A stretch of DNA of 64,000 bases from positions 60,847,367 through 60,911,366 of the forward strand of contig NC_084760.1 of NCBI RefSeq assembly GCF_028858725.1, in the 5' to 3' direction. The position numbers and the translations under genes are program-made. The notes under the pieces are model-generated. The model worked only from the letters and a program-made list of their open reading frames with translations, was not told the origin of the DNA and searched no databases. The stretch is from Colius striatus (Eukaryota > Chordata > Aves > Coliiformes > Coliidae). This document shows positions 47,389 to 62,300 of this stretch, one piece after another (the stretch's first letter is position 1; each line of letters begins with the position of its first letter).

Positions 47389-50300
47389 AAAGCCTCATCA
47401 CATTTCTGTACCATTCCTGGTTAGGAAAGAAAACCCCACACCACCAAAAAAAATCTCCACCATCCTTGTTCGTAAGTAAGAGACATTAGCAAGAGCTTGC
47501 CATTTGGAGAGTTTGTGAGTTAGCAGTCAACCAGCACAGGAGCAGAGAGCTATCATGGATGAAATGTGTCTTCAGACCTTTGGACATGGCCATTATAAAT
47601 TACTCCTCTGTGATATTGTTTCTGCAAAATGGCAGATTGGAGTTTCCTTAGGATGCTTGAATTGGACAGTCTTGAAGTGGGACTGATCTGACAGAGTCAT
47701 GATTTTATTCCAGAGAGTTGAGACCACACTGTGTAACAGCCTAATACTGTTGTGTGTTGTCAAGTGGCACTCAGTCATCACACAGCTGCTGTGCCTAACA
47801 GCAGCCATAGAAGGGCTTTGTTTCTTTGTCTTCTGACTTAGATCACAGCAAAGTTTAATATACTTGCTGCTGACATGACAAATTGTGCTCTAATGCCTGG
47901 CCTGGGCATTTTCTGTGGGATGTCTACACAGGTTGCAAAAAAAGAAGAGAATCAGCTTCTCAAACATGTGTTTTTCTCTGCCAGACCAGGTAGCCCTGCA
48001 TCAGAGCAAAATCAGGCCCTGGCAATGCAAGAGGGGCTCGTGATTGTGTTCTGCCCCTCCTCAGCACCAAGGCTGTTGAAACCGGCATGGTTAGTCATAG
48101 CTGATACATCCTGTCGCGACAGGGAGTGCTGGGTGGAAATGCAAACCAGCAAGTAAGTGTGACCCCAAGGAGCCCTTCTGAGCAGTGCATGCACAGGCTG
48201 TGGGGGTCATCTCCATAGGATGGCCTGGCAACCAGCAGCCAAACTTGTCTGCAGAAATGCTTATAGACCAAGATTGGCAAAGGGGATAGTCATAGTCATG
48301 CCAGACAGGATTCAAATAAAGTCTAAAAGAATTCAAACCTTTCTGCCAGGCACAAACCTACCTCCAGGAATAGATTTTTTTTTTTTTCCTGTGCTTCATT
48401 TGGCTGGTATTTGCTTTTTCTAGAAAACTTCTTCAAACAACTTACAGTAGCTACTCAGAGAGGGACCAAATGAAAAGGATAAAGTCCCATGCAGTGATCA
48501 GCAGCCACACCAGGGTGAGCAAGCCCTGAGCTGGATGGGCTTCAGCAGCGTTAGGGGCACTGGGGGAGGCCACATGCCACAGCTGAAATGTTTGGCCCTT
48601 GGTGCAGCTCAATACATCCAGTTTTCCAAGGACAGACTGGCCCTTTCAGGCTAACTACAATTTGTCTGGAAGTTTGAAATACATTGTTTTCCTGCTAAGA
48701 AACAAAAATATTTGAGGATCTGCGTCAACTGCAATAGTGCTCTTGTTTCAACCAGTTATTTAGTTCAGATAGATCCCACTGACACACCAGAACTGTCTGG
48801 CACAGCCTTGACCTTTGCTTAGCTGATGAGGAATGGATAGGCTTATTCCCTGTGGAGAAAGAGCAGTTATAGAAATCTGACACTTATAACAGCCTGTTTG
48901 TCTCTTTCCCCAAGCTGAAGCAGAGATAATGATCAATTCTTTGCTTTTAGCACCTCTCTGGGATTGTTTTTGCTATTTGTACCTTATCCCTGCTGTAGGT
49001 ACAGTGGGGATATGTCTCTCTCTTGAGGAGCCAGTAACTAGGTTCAGGCTCCCATTCATAATGACTGCTGCTACCTTCTGCACTGTGTCCATGAAGGCTG
49101 CAGAAATTTAACCTTCACACTCCCAAAGTCACTGCAAAGTCAGCTATGTGCTCTGCTTCCTCCAGCCTAAGAAGTGGCATTTCACAAGGGAAATCTGTGT
49201 ATCTTCGAAAGGAGGGTCCAAATAACACCCCCACTACCTTTCCATCTGAGATATAATCTAATGTTATTTCAAAAGGATGCTGTATACCCAGATTGCACAC
49301 ACTCATTAATTTTCACTGTCTGCTTTGGCCAACCTCAACTGGTGTTTGTGGAATGGATGTGAGAAGAGCTAGCGCTCTCCAGGTCAGATGTAAGTAAGAG
49401 ATGAGGCTAAAGGCTCAGCACAAATCTCTCTGCTAATTTCAGCAGCTGTGAGATTTGTTGATACAGTGGCTGCAGGTAATAACTCACCTTTACTGACCTG
49501 CAGCGTGTTTTACATTGGCAGCAGTTAAGAAAAATTGTACAGTCAAATGGCCTTTTATTATGATACAATCTAGAGAAAGTAACACCCACTTCAGATGCAG
49601 AGGGAAATATTGCATTGGATCAAAAAGCTAACTGTTTCATTAAATATCATAGAAACCTGATGCCTCGACATTCCTTGCCCAAGTAGAAAGAGAGGATTCA
49701 GGTATACAAGTAAGCCCTTGACCAGGATGGTGATATTCACCTCTGAACAAAGTCATGGGGACTGTAAATGCAGGAAACAGAATAATGGAAGATTTCAGCT
49801 GCTGCTTCCATTAAGGCTGAATAAATTGCATAATGGAACACAGTGCTGGGATTACATTTTAGATATCATAGATGGTGCTTTCTTGTAGCACTTTGACTGA
49901 TACTTGACAAGAGAAAAAAAAAGCCAATTTTGCTTCAGTGCTGAGCAAGAGTTGTTCAAAATGTAACTGTAACAAAGATACTTTGTTATATTGGTTATAA
50001 CATTTCAAATTCAATACTCCTGTAGAAATGGATGAGCTAAGAGCCTACGATTTTGTTTTGAAAGGAGAACATTAAAATAGGCCTGCTTTCTATAAAGAAA
50101 AGGACAATCTGGAAAATGCTTAAAATTAGCTGATTAGAGGTTTAAAATACACATTCAATCACATAAAATAAAAAGAAATAGCTCAGCATAGATAAACAAT
50201 GAATTGAAGAAATCTGTTAGAAATAGAAATATGTCTTCCATAAAGGTGTATGTCATATCCAACCAAAGAAAACACAGTATAATTGCTGAAAAGTTCCTGG

Positions 50301-53300
50301 TAATACCATCATCAGGAAGCCAAGTATTTTGCAAGTCTGCTGGCTGAGAGGAACATAGTCCAGGGATAGAGGAGATGACACATGCCAACATTGAAGAAAC
50401 TGTTCCATGAGGATGCAAGAAGGGATCACCCCACTTAGACTTCTGTACCGAGCTGCTGGATGGAGCTAGGATAAAGTTAGGCAATCTCACCTGGGAGAAA
50501 GAAAGAAGGATATGTACACTGTCTTCACGAAGTGTTGTCTGGTTTTTGCTGAGGAAAGCATGTCTCTTTGAAAGAGTTAAGGAGCATGGAGATCCTAGTG
50601 CCTTCCAATTTCTAAGAGCTTTGGTGAAGTGTCTCGGGGTAGAAGTCAAGGTATTCTTATGTATCAATGGCTGTTTGTAACAGGAAACAAAGGACAGGGC
50701 CAGTTTTCATGGTGAAAGGAGATTGCTAGATCTACTCAGTATATTTATATGGTAATGGCCAGACTCAGTCATCTTAAAGGTCTTTTTCAACCTAAATGAT
50801 TCTGTGATTCTATATTTGAAGATCTCTTAGGAAAGGGAGGTGAATGCACATGCAAAACTTACTGATGGTACAAAATTAATTAGAGTGACACAAACAAAGA
50901 AGGATCATGAAGAATTGCAAAAGTATCTCAAAGTACTTTTAAAAAATGTGTTGATAAAATTCCTTATCAATACATACAAAGTAATACGTAGGGAGAAAAA
51001 CAGACACCAGTACCCACACTAACATGCCACGGCTGCTCAGAGCAGAAGTGCTGGAGCCTCTGTGGGCAGTTCAGATGCAGCATCAGTTCCCATGAGGCAG
51101 AGGTTGTGGACGCATACAGAGGCTTGGCAATTTTTAGGAAGGCTGAATGTGCCACATGCATGCTGTGCCTCTTGTATTTGGCACGTTGCATGCAGAGTCA
51201 ACTCAGAACTCAATTAGCCACCGAGAAATGTTTGCAATGGGCTCTGCAAAGAGCGATTAAACAGTCGAAGACTCTTCCGCTCAGATAACGTACAGTAGAG
51301 GGAAACAGAGTTGAAATGGAGATGGAAAGAGGTTTTCATTAGATTTTTAAAGACACAAACCAAGAGAATCCAAATGAAGTCAACAGGGACAGCAGTTAAG
51401 CAAGGCAGGAGGACATGTTTCTTCAAAAAAATGTGTATTTCAACTATGGATCTCACTTTCACGTGATAATGATGAAATGCCAATTATTAAAACGTTGTCT
51501 CTCTTTATGTGTGGAAAAAGATCCATCAAGGATTATTGTTCAAAATATAAAAAAAAAAAATCTGAGCATTTTTCTTGAAGTCCCCTAAACTACAGATAGC
51601 AGAAGGACATGCTGTGCAAGCTACGTGAGCCTTTTCTTACATATTGTCCCTCAGCATCTGCTGCTGGCTATTGTTGGAGGCAGGGTAACAGACTGAGTGG
51701 ACCTTTTGCTTGAACCAACATGGCCAACTTAATGATCTTTATATTTGGGCCATAAGCAAAGAGATGTCTCAAACCCTTGTGTGACTTCTTTCTTACTTTT
51801 CCATACAGTAAATAAAAAATTATTAACAGACTTCCATCAGAGAGCAGAAAAATCTGAGACTATCTGAGAAATACTGTGAGCCTGAGAATATTCAGCATTC
51901 AAGCAAGGTACATGAATGAAAATGTCCTTGGTTTGAACTTATTCCTGCCAGGGGGCAGAAGCAAATTGGAAACTGCTTTGCAGCTCTCATTAATGAACTA
52001 TAAGATTCTCTTGGTATTCCTTTGCTGCTTAACATTTTTTCCTTTCCTACACCTGTACCATATGAGATCAAGTTCTTTATGTTGAGATTTAGAAAGTGGA
52101 CATTGCAATGCTTGAAATAATCCAAGTTTCTGAGGTATAAACTCTGGAAAAAGATTAAGTGGATTTACAGCTTAGGAGGGAAGTAGGCAGAAGTATGTGA
52201 GACTTTAAAAGGGAGGATTGGGTTGTTAGAAACACAAGGTCCAAGGGAAGATAAGGAAGGGATTATCCCACCAATAATGCAGGCAGACCATCTAAGAACA
52301 TGTAACAAATGATCAACCTTGGGGAGGAATGCAGGTAGACCACTGAAAAGCTGCTATGAGAGGAAGTCAAAGGGCATGGCTAACATCTGACTTTGCCAAG
52401 ACCAGATCTTTTGCCACACAGGTTTTTCATTTACCTGTTTTCTGGCTTTGATGGCTATTAACAAAAATAGCCAGATGGCCAACTACTTCTCACAAAAGAC
52501 CAGATTCAACTCTAGTTTGCCTTAATTTCAAAGGGTACATTTCAGGGTATGGCACAAGCCTTCACTCTGTGTGTAGTGATGAGGTGCGTACCTTTGACCA
52601 CATGTAGCACTGATGTAGAGCTGGAATTTGGGGTGAGGGGGATCTGCTGCTGTAGCACATCAGCACTGTCCCAGCACTGTTCCCAGCAGCCACACAGTAC
52701 AACCCTTCCACTCTCTCAGCAGCTCTGGTGGACTTGAAAGAGTGAAGGATGTTTAGAATGGAAAAAAGAGAGGGTTAGAGGAAGTTTGTCCTTTCTCAAA
52801 GCAGGTAATAGAGATGATGCAAAAAAAGTAGACTAAAACTCTGACCATGTTTTTGTGCAAGAGGCCAAAGCAGACTATCATGACTGGCTTTAAAAATCAA
52901 CGACTCTGCTTAATTAGAGCCATTTATCTCTCTGGCTCTGCCCCACAGTGTGAAACTGAAGTGGCTACTCAAAATTAATATCTGACAAACGTGGAGCAAA
53001 TCAGCATCTATATTGCTTTGGAGCATGTGTAAGCTGACAGCAGAGTGACAGCCTGCTGAGAGTCAAGTCATTGCAGAGAGACAGAGGAGTCAGGAGAAGC
53101 CTCAGCTAATCTCATGCCTCTGACAGCATCCTGGTCTCTGTGGGCAAAGGCAATATGCACCTCATTCTACAGTTTCTGAGGCACTTCAAGCAGCTTTATG
53201 ACTACTAGTTGCAGATACCTGGTACCACTGATGATCCAAAAGGAGCTGATGTGGTGTGGCAAACCTTAAATTAATTTTCTTTTCTCCTGGTATACTACAT

Positions 53301-56300
53301 TTCAGTTTATGTTGGTCAATCCTTTAGACTGACTCCTTGAAGTAACATGTCTTAGGAAAAGTGAGATTTAATCCTTTTATCTTTGAGACTCTATCAGAGT
53401 ACATAAAAATTGTTGTCCAGTGTTTGTACTATTTGTGTCACTATCTAATAAGACAGGCTGAGCTTGCACATTTGCTTTTTCAAGGAGCATTGCAATGGAC
53501 CATGAAAATCACCCTTCCCTTACATCTCCTCCAGTTTATGTTAGAACAGCAGTAGGGTTTTGGAGAAAGTGATTGTGAGGCCAATGGATTACCTCCTTCC
53601 CCCCTGCCTTCTGGGCCATTTGAGAAAGAGGCAGGTGAGATGTACTTCAGATATTCTCCAGCCATCCTTTCTCCCCTAACATTTTTAACAGTCTGAGCCT
53701 GCATTTTAATACTTTGGTTTTTTTCCTATTTGAATTTTCATCTCCACTAATTTGAAAAAAAAAAATGCAGTGCCTGATATGGGTTTTCCTGTTTCATGCA
53801 AACTGTTCTATATATTCTTAAATCTATTTTCAATGGTCTTCAATAGATAAAAATAGTCACAAACACGAAGTTTCTTACAGACAGCGAATCCCATCTGAAG
53901 GATTATTGGGCAAAAAGTGATAGACATATGACTATCTAGGAATGGTAGAATTCTCTTAGTTAATGTGATTTGTGGCCCATCTTACCCAATAGCAGTATTA
54001 AGCAGCAAATATGTCAGTAGCATACATCATAGCTTTACTGTAGGCAGATATGTAAGTCTGTACGTGTATGAGATGACAATTCTGTTTGCAATTGGATTTC
54101 ACAGCCACTGTCTCTCTCTCTCTCATCCTTTATTATGTAGGCACCCAAACTGTCCATCAAGATAGAATAACTTGCAAGGCAAGCAGAAAGGAAAAAAAAA
54201 AGAAAAAAAAAACAGGAATAAAAATTTAAAATAAGCTTTCAAGGGACAATATGCTTATTATAATAAATCACTTACTGCCATCCAAAAAAGGCCTTTTAAT
54301 TAAAACCTGAAATATATATTCCTGTTTGTAGCTGTTTGTTTGTTTCAAATATTGAATCCAGGATAATCCTATGAGGCATTTGCAGAGGAATGACTGCAGA
54401 AGCCAGAAGCTCTAATTTATGAGGAAATTGTGTGTGAATTAGTTCAGATTATCACATATTTCACTTCTAAAAATGTATGAATAGGAGAAATTACCCAGCT
54501 GAGTGGCATAAATGAATGTGATTTTCCATTATCTAAGGGCTAAGGCTGATCCTTGAGGGGGTGCACGACTGAAAAGAGCAGTGGAGACACAGCACTTGCG
54601 GGCAATTTAAACCTCTACTCTTGCAAAATAGTGTTGTGCATATGCTTTACAAAACTCCCAATGGAAAGGATAAGCAATCATACAACAGGGACTTATTTAG
54701 TGAGAGACCTGCCATGATCCTTTTTTTTAAGTCCCCCTGTTGTCACTGCTGCTCTTGCTTTGCTTTGATTGTTGCTGGAGGGAGGCAGACAGGAGGAAGG
54801 TGTGAATAATCTGAGTTAATCTACCACAGAGTGTCTTTTAGTTCTCCTTCTTTCACTTAGGGTTGACTTTCAAAGGCAACAGAAGCTGAGTGTCCTCTTT
54901 TGTCCCCTTTCCCTTTGAGAAAATCTTCCTGGCTTTCCTCCCAGAGCTCAATGTGACACAAACTCAGACGCCATGTAAGAGAAACAAATCTCATGACTTT
55001 ATGCACTGATTTACTATCAGGCCATGTTCTCTGCATTTTAGCTGCCAGTCTACGCCTTCCTCAGCAGTGCCAGTGAGTTATGTGCACATTTTTACCCTTC
55101 AGACATAATTATTTTCTCATTTCATAATTATTTACTTTATAATACATGTTTTAGTTTTATGATTTTATGAGTGAAATAAAACACTGTCTTTGCACTTGAA
55201 GTTCTAGAGGCAGTTCTAGTTTTTGCACTAAGCTATCCCAAGATTATCTTGCCTCTGAAAAATACTTTCCAGTCTTTTGTCCCAGGGGAAACTGGATTTT
55301 ATGAAGCCTGATGTAGTTTGACATATTCCCTATAAACTTTTTCATCTATTTCAGTGTCACAAAGATCTCCTCTCCCACAACATGGACAAGAAAACAAAAG
55401 TAAAATCTTCCACTGCTTTTGAGATGAGTATCAAAGGCCATTAGTATTTACTGAGTGCTTAAATGTAACAACTGACCTACAAAGGCAAATTTGGCTAATG
55501 ATAGGCAGTCTTGATTATCATATGAAAGCTTGTGCAAGATGGTATGTTAGACTCACTTGACAGCTGACCACTTTAGAGAATATAATGTCCATATGGAACA
55601 GAAGAGGATTGTTAGACTCAGTTGTTTGTTAGAATCAAAGCAACATTCATTCTGTAAATTTTTTTATAAAGTGAGTTTGGAGTTAAAATGCTGCATTTTG
55701 TCCAGTGGCTGCTAACTAACCTGAGCCAAACTAAAGCTATGCCTAATGTGAAGCACAGGAGCCAATCCTCTTAAGCAGGGCCTTCATGTCAATACGTTTA
55801 TTAACATACAACTATTAGCAGAGATATATTTATGTAATCCATAGCACCAACATCATAATATTGACTCAAGATGCTGTTTAAGTGAAGCACAGTACTCAAA
55901 AAAATAGGTAGTCTTCTATCTTTTCTAGGTAGTTCTTGAAGGGCCAAATTTTATGCTCAGCAACCTTGCTAAGTCCCAGGAATATTGACTGGAGCATGGA
56001 GTTGTCCCTCTCTTTTTTCTCAGTACCAAGGGCTCTGTCTTTCAGAAAGAAAAGCCATTGGCCTGATCTGCCACGACTTTTCCTCATTTACATGTTTAAA
56101 AGTAAAGGTATAAACAGGAAAACAAATGTCAGCGAAAATGATATTCCAGATTTCAGGTGTGCATCTCAAGTATATAGCTTAATTTCAGTCTTGGGGTTGA
56201 ATGAGGTTATTCTGCTCTTTGCAAAATGGAGTCCTAAAATAATCCAAGAGAAGGTTTCAGAGACATTGCTATGTCTTATTACTGCAAAAGCTTTATTTTT

Positions 56301-59300
56301 TTTTCCCCTATTATGACTTTTTTCATACCAAAAAAAGCCTCCCAAACTTTATCAAGTTAGATAAAGTTTGTTTCTACTTGTGTTTCTACTGCAGCTTGGT
56401 AGCACAGACACAAGTGTGGAATAAAGACCAACAAGACACCATGTGAACAGCACAGGAATAATGAACTAGATGAACACTAGGAGTGTCATATTCAAACCAC
56501 ATGGATACATGCATTAAAAGATGACTCAGTTCAAATGAACAGTGATAGGAATCTTGTTATAAAATAAAGAATCCAAGATAATTGTAGTGAACAAAAATTG
56601 GACTTTCTGTACTGATCTTCAGTGAAACGTGAACTTTTCCAAGGTTTATTGTCCTGGTTCAGATCCAAAAAAGCGCTTAAGCACTTGCTTGTTTTTGAGC
56701 AGTAGACTTAATCCCCACCACTATCTCCTTTTCCAGCACAAACCACAAAACAATGTAAAATTTACACCGCTCATTTCTGTGAAATTTAAGGCCAGGCTGC
56801 AGCTGCTCTACAAAATTTAGTATCTCAAAACCAAAACATTGCAGACAAATATCATGCAAGGCAATCTTGGGCATGAATGCCCATTAACATCAAACTCATA
56901 TTCACTATAAATTAACACAATAACCACATGTTTTGTAAAAGCTGGAAATATTGCTTTAACATCAAAGATACTGATGTGAATTCTAGACACTCTTATATTT
57001 TACCTCTGTTTTCCAAGCTAGTGCAAGGTTATATAGCTTGCAATATTTCAAAACACAGGAACAACTAACTAAATCCATGGAGAGTCAGAATTTCCACACT
57101 CACACTTCTCTTTCCTGCAAGATTTTCCAGTTTCTGGTAGAACATTTGGTGGCCAAGTCCAAGAGCATTCGGAGGCATAGAAAAAACAGTCCTTCACAAT
57201 CTGGGTCATAAGGGTGACAGGAGATATGGCCTCTGTGATCAAGTCCTTGGACTGTTTGGTGTCAAACGTGAAACCAGCTGTTCTGGGTTTTATTACAGAC
57301 GTGTTTAGTGACACCAAACATTCTGCATTTAACTGTATCAATGAATCATGTTTTAACTTGGGTAACCTATTAATCTAAGAGTCACAGATGCAAAGTCAAA
57401 GGGACTAAATTTGTCTCCAGTATAGTTTTCTGGGTTTTATGGGAACATTCCAGCCCTGAGTTTTGTCTTGCTTTATCCAACAAAATAGATAAAGAAAGAT
57501 CACCACAGGCCACATAAGATTGCATAAGGACAGCGATGGATTGAGAGGGACATATTTGCTTCCTCACCTCCATGATTTTCACTTTCCTTGTCAACCCTTG
57601 ATGTTTCTTTTATTGTCCTTGATCCTTCTTCCATCTTCCCCACTGTCCCCAACATGGGCTTAAAACTGCATGTAAATTACTTCAACAACTCACAATAAGA
57701 TGTAGACAAAACAAGAGGGCTTTTACATGGTGTGGTGAGAAGAGAAGAGAAGAGAAGAGAAGAGAAGAGAAGAGAAGAGAAGAGAAGAGAAGAGAAGAGA
57801 AGAGAAGAGAAGAGAAGAGAAAATTAGTTCAGTTAGAAGGGACCTACAATAATCACCTAGTTAAACTGTTTGATCACTTCAAGGCTGACCAAAATTTAAA
57901 GTATGGTATATGTGGAATGCTGTCACACAGTCTAATTTAGACTCCTGATCACCCAAAACTTCCACAATAGCCAGTGAGGAAAGGAAGTCTTAGCCAAAGA
58001 AGAGCAGGGCTCTGAAAGTTCCCCTTAGATGAGGAGAATATTTCCCTTTGTTGATTATCTGAGGAACCTGGCTTCCACATCAGACAAATTTGCTGATGCC
58101 TTAGGCCACAAGCTGTAAACTTTTACTGAGATATATTGAGCATGTCTCTGCTTAAGCAAAACAAGGCCTTCAGAGCTAACCCAAACCTGAGATAAAGAGG
58201 CAACCATCAACAGCAGCTGCAACTAGACAGGATGATAGCTTGTCTGAAGACAGAGAAAGGATCAACTGAGGAACAAGAAGACAGTTGACACAAGTATTAC
58301 TATTCAACCAGATCAATGTGTGAGGGGCAAGTTAATAGTCTGTAAGAAACGTCTTTGTTTGGGTTCCTTTTTCCTCCCTATTTTCTCCCTCCCTCTCTGG
58401 AGGCACTCAGCTCAGGCTGATCCTGCTGCTGTACTATTAAATTATTTAATTTTATACACTTTGTTGTCTGCAATTCTGCTTTGAGAAACCTAGGGTTTGA
58501 ACTAACACCGGACAGAGGCAGGGAGACCACTTATCGTGTCAGATACTAGGTAAATGAATTGGGAATAAATATGCCAAAACTGAAATCTTAGCCAAGTGAT
58601 ATAAAGGATCAAATGTGCCCATATAATCCTTCAGTCGTAAACCATTGACCAAATCTGGAACTAAGATTGGTCCATTCTGGACCCTGTGACTCAATGGGAA
58701 GTTTTTGCATATTTTAGCCATAAACTATTGACCAACTCTGGGGCTATGATTGGATCCAGCCACATCTAGACTCCTAGAAAGCAAGGGATCCATTCTGACT
58801 TCATGACTTAATGGGTAAGTCTCCCTTAACTTTCAGCATCTCTGATCACTCTGATCATTCTAAATCTATTCTAACTCATTTTTCCTTTATATATTTCCTC
58901 CATATACTAATTAATAGAGTGAATCTTGCAGCAAACTCTGTTAAACAGTCACTTTTGTTAATACCTTTGACGATGTTTCTTTAAGTTATCAAAGCACTTG
59001 GCAGGATCCTAAACCAGGATCTGCAATAGATTTCCTGTAGATCACAATGCTTCTCTGTAATCAATGTGCATGGTGATGCTATCTCTTTTTTGGCTACTTA
59101 TTGATGAGATCACCCAGTGACCACATAGGGAAAATATAGGAAAATATGGAGGGAAGTTGTGCCTATTAAGTCTTTGATCTTAAACAGTGCAAAAGGAGTT
59201 GATCAGAGTGGAGAAAAAGATCTTCAGTAATAGTTGCCATCTAACAGATGAATCTAAATTCTGTTTGTCAGGTCCATAAGGAAAGAAGCAAGGCTCTGGG

Positions 59301-62300
59301 CACTCACTCTCAGAAAGGCTAGAGCTATCCTACAGTTGTTAACCAAGAGAACTCTCTTGCACATGCTCCATCCAATCCCAAGAGTCTTATATTTACAGCC
59401 TTATTTTGGAAAATGTCTGATACTCCAGTTTGGTTTTCCTGGTTCCTGCATCTCAGCATGTTGTACCACAACAGTAATGAGTGAAGGAGATGACACTTCT
59501 TTATAACAAAGGATCATGATTTTTTTCTGCTCAAGTGGTTTGAAGAAAGCATTTGACAAATCAGTTGCTCTACAACTACTTCAGTTAACTCCATGTCATT
59601 TAGTAAGTGATCATGTGTGATAGTGGCCCTGATTAGAATTTCTCCGTGTCTTTTATGTTAAATTTATTTCCAAGTCACACTGAGCTTTTAGTTTGGGTGA
59701 CAAATTGTTGATATACTTCTACACTGGACTCTGCTCATTAGCCTGTTCTCACTGTTCCCTGTGCAAGGCATGGTAGCATTTCTGTGAAACTGCCTCCACA
59801 TAGAGTGGGTTTGAATGCCTCTCCTTGCACATATGTGCTGCAAACACATGAAGAATGAAGAGTCACTCACACTTCTTACCCTCAACGCAGCACTCAGGGA
59901 GAGCTGGGCTCTGCAGGCATCTTTCCCTGGTGAGAATGGTTGATCCTTGCTTGACCTTTCTGGTATACAAAGGTAACTCAAAACAAAGATGGATGTCAAG
60001 TAAGTCACCTTATCTAATAACTGCCTTGAAATGCCTTTGCCAGCACCCTGGAGAGACAGCATCTGCTGTTCTGACACGTGATGCAATACTGATTTGTTGC
60101 ACCTACAAAGCATCCTCATAATTGTGTGAAATTGACTGTGAACAAGCAGTTGAATTGCAGTTCATCAAACACAATTAATCCAAACCAGAGCAGCAGAAAT
60201 ATTCCTTTTATCTTGCCTAAGGGTTGATGATACAAATACAGAGCACCCAAAATCAAAAAAGTGACTAAGCAGATGCTTGCTAGTCTGTGAATTCTTTTAT
60301 AATGCAAAAATGGCTTTTATCTCTCACTGTCTATTTTTGAGTGCTCATCACTGTGCTGCCTGAGTGCTTTGATAAATGGCAATAAATATATTTAGCACAT
60401 GTTTAGTTCATTAAAAATCCATCTACCTCATGTAATTTGGAGACAAAAGAGAAATCATCGGAAAATACAACATTTATAAATGTCTGCTATGCAAATCTGG
60501 ACTGTAAGCAGCAGTTTGAGCAGAATCTCAAAAGAAGAAAGGGGAAAAAAAAGAAGTAATAAAAAAAATTATAGAGCTCAGGTTGCATAATCCTGAAGAG
60601 TGTGCCATTTTCCTAAAGGCACTACATAGCCTCTTCTTTCTCCTCAAAGAACATAGTGCAGCATGGAATCAAAATGAAGTGGGTGAATTTGTTCCAGAAA
60701 TGTGAGGTGGAGAAAAAAGAACAAGATCCTTTCTGCTCTTTGCCCAAAAGAGGCCGATCTGACCTATAGGTTGCACATAGACACTTCACCATCACGGTCA
60801 TCACCGTAGCCAGCAGGATGGGCAGGTTATCATGTGGAGCATGAGATTCTCGCACTGAAAATACGCAAGAGATATGGTAGTGTGGGGGTTATAGTGCTTC
60901 TGTCGCCAGGCATTTGGGCATCGATCCTTTCTGTTGCAGAGCAGACAATAACTAACAGTCTGGTACAGACCACAGGCCAGATTTAGAGATGAATAACATA
61001 AACATGTTAAAAGTGTCTGAGGATAAGAAAAACAGGCTTTTAAAATACATTTAAAGATTTGGACTCCAAACAGCAGATGTTGAGGGCTGCATATGGCACA
61101 TAAACCATAACCTTGCATCCCAAACTGGACTATTTAAACATAATAGATCCTTTGCGGATTCAAATAATCTCCTGATTCTCTGACTCTTGCATTTTCTACA
61201 TGTCAATTTTAACTGAATAGTGAACTTTTAAAAGCATGAAAATGTCCCAAAAGCACCTATCTACAATTTGAAATACCTATATCTCTCCTAGACCTGGCCT
61301 TCACTTGCTACACAAATGCATTTGTTAATTTAAATTGCTTCACTGCAGCTTTATCTTTTCTGCTTTTCTGCTTTTAGTCAAGAAAGAGGTCAGAACACAA
61401 GCACAGGCCTCAAAGATTTGTCAAATTAGCCTGGCAAACACACCTCAGTTTCTGTAGCCCTTGAGGAAGTTATCATTAACTTCACAATAGGCCAACTCAA
61501 ATGACCAAGAACCCATTCACAGCCAAGTCAAAAGGAAATGAGCTTTCAAGAGGAGGCCAAGCCTGACCATATGCCACTGTCTTGAGGGTCATTAAATGTG
61601 TGTTTTCAGGGCTGCACCCCTGATTTTGAAAGTATGTGACTGAAAGCAGAGTCCAGCCCCAAGATGATCTACAAGGGAGGGAATAATGTTGCAATAATAC
61701 AGTCAAGCTCACTGCCCTGGGCAATGAATGCTTATCTCATGCTGATCTCCTAGCGAGTAATGTTTAAAATAAATAAATACTGCAAGGGAGTTGCTGTTAG
61801 TGCAATTGTTGGGTCTGTATTCCTGTGGCAAGCTTTTTTTATCATAATAGTGCAGCAGGAGTACAGTGTGTTTGTGAGGCAAGTTTGAGCCTCACAAAAA
61901 GCACAAAACCACATGAAGTCTGTTAACAAATAATGGACTCTTTGCATGTGGGTTTTGCAGTATGGCTTTAAAAAAATCAACCCCTTCAAAATACAAAAAT
62001 ATGAAAGCGCTATTAAAATAAACCAAAAGGAAACAAAATAGAGAGATCTAATTGCTAGTCCCTGGGAATGGCAGACATATTCTCCTTTGGAGAAAGTGAA
62101 AACCATGCAATTGTGATGGCAACTGCAGCAGCATCTTGGTTGTACAATGACACAGTTCTATGTTCTTCCACTTGTGTTATTCAGCACAGGTTGTGGTATT
62201 ATTCTACAGTTTGCTTGTCAACTATGATACCTTGAATGTTTTTCCTATATCTGCAGATCCTCAGTGAGACTCAAGCATGCTGACATTTTGTGGATTTGAT

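Noticed and set aside
50155-50667. 170-codon minus ORF in SLC2A12 intron 2
   Set aside because: No recognised domain, within a large intron; probably chance.
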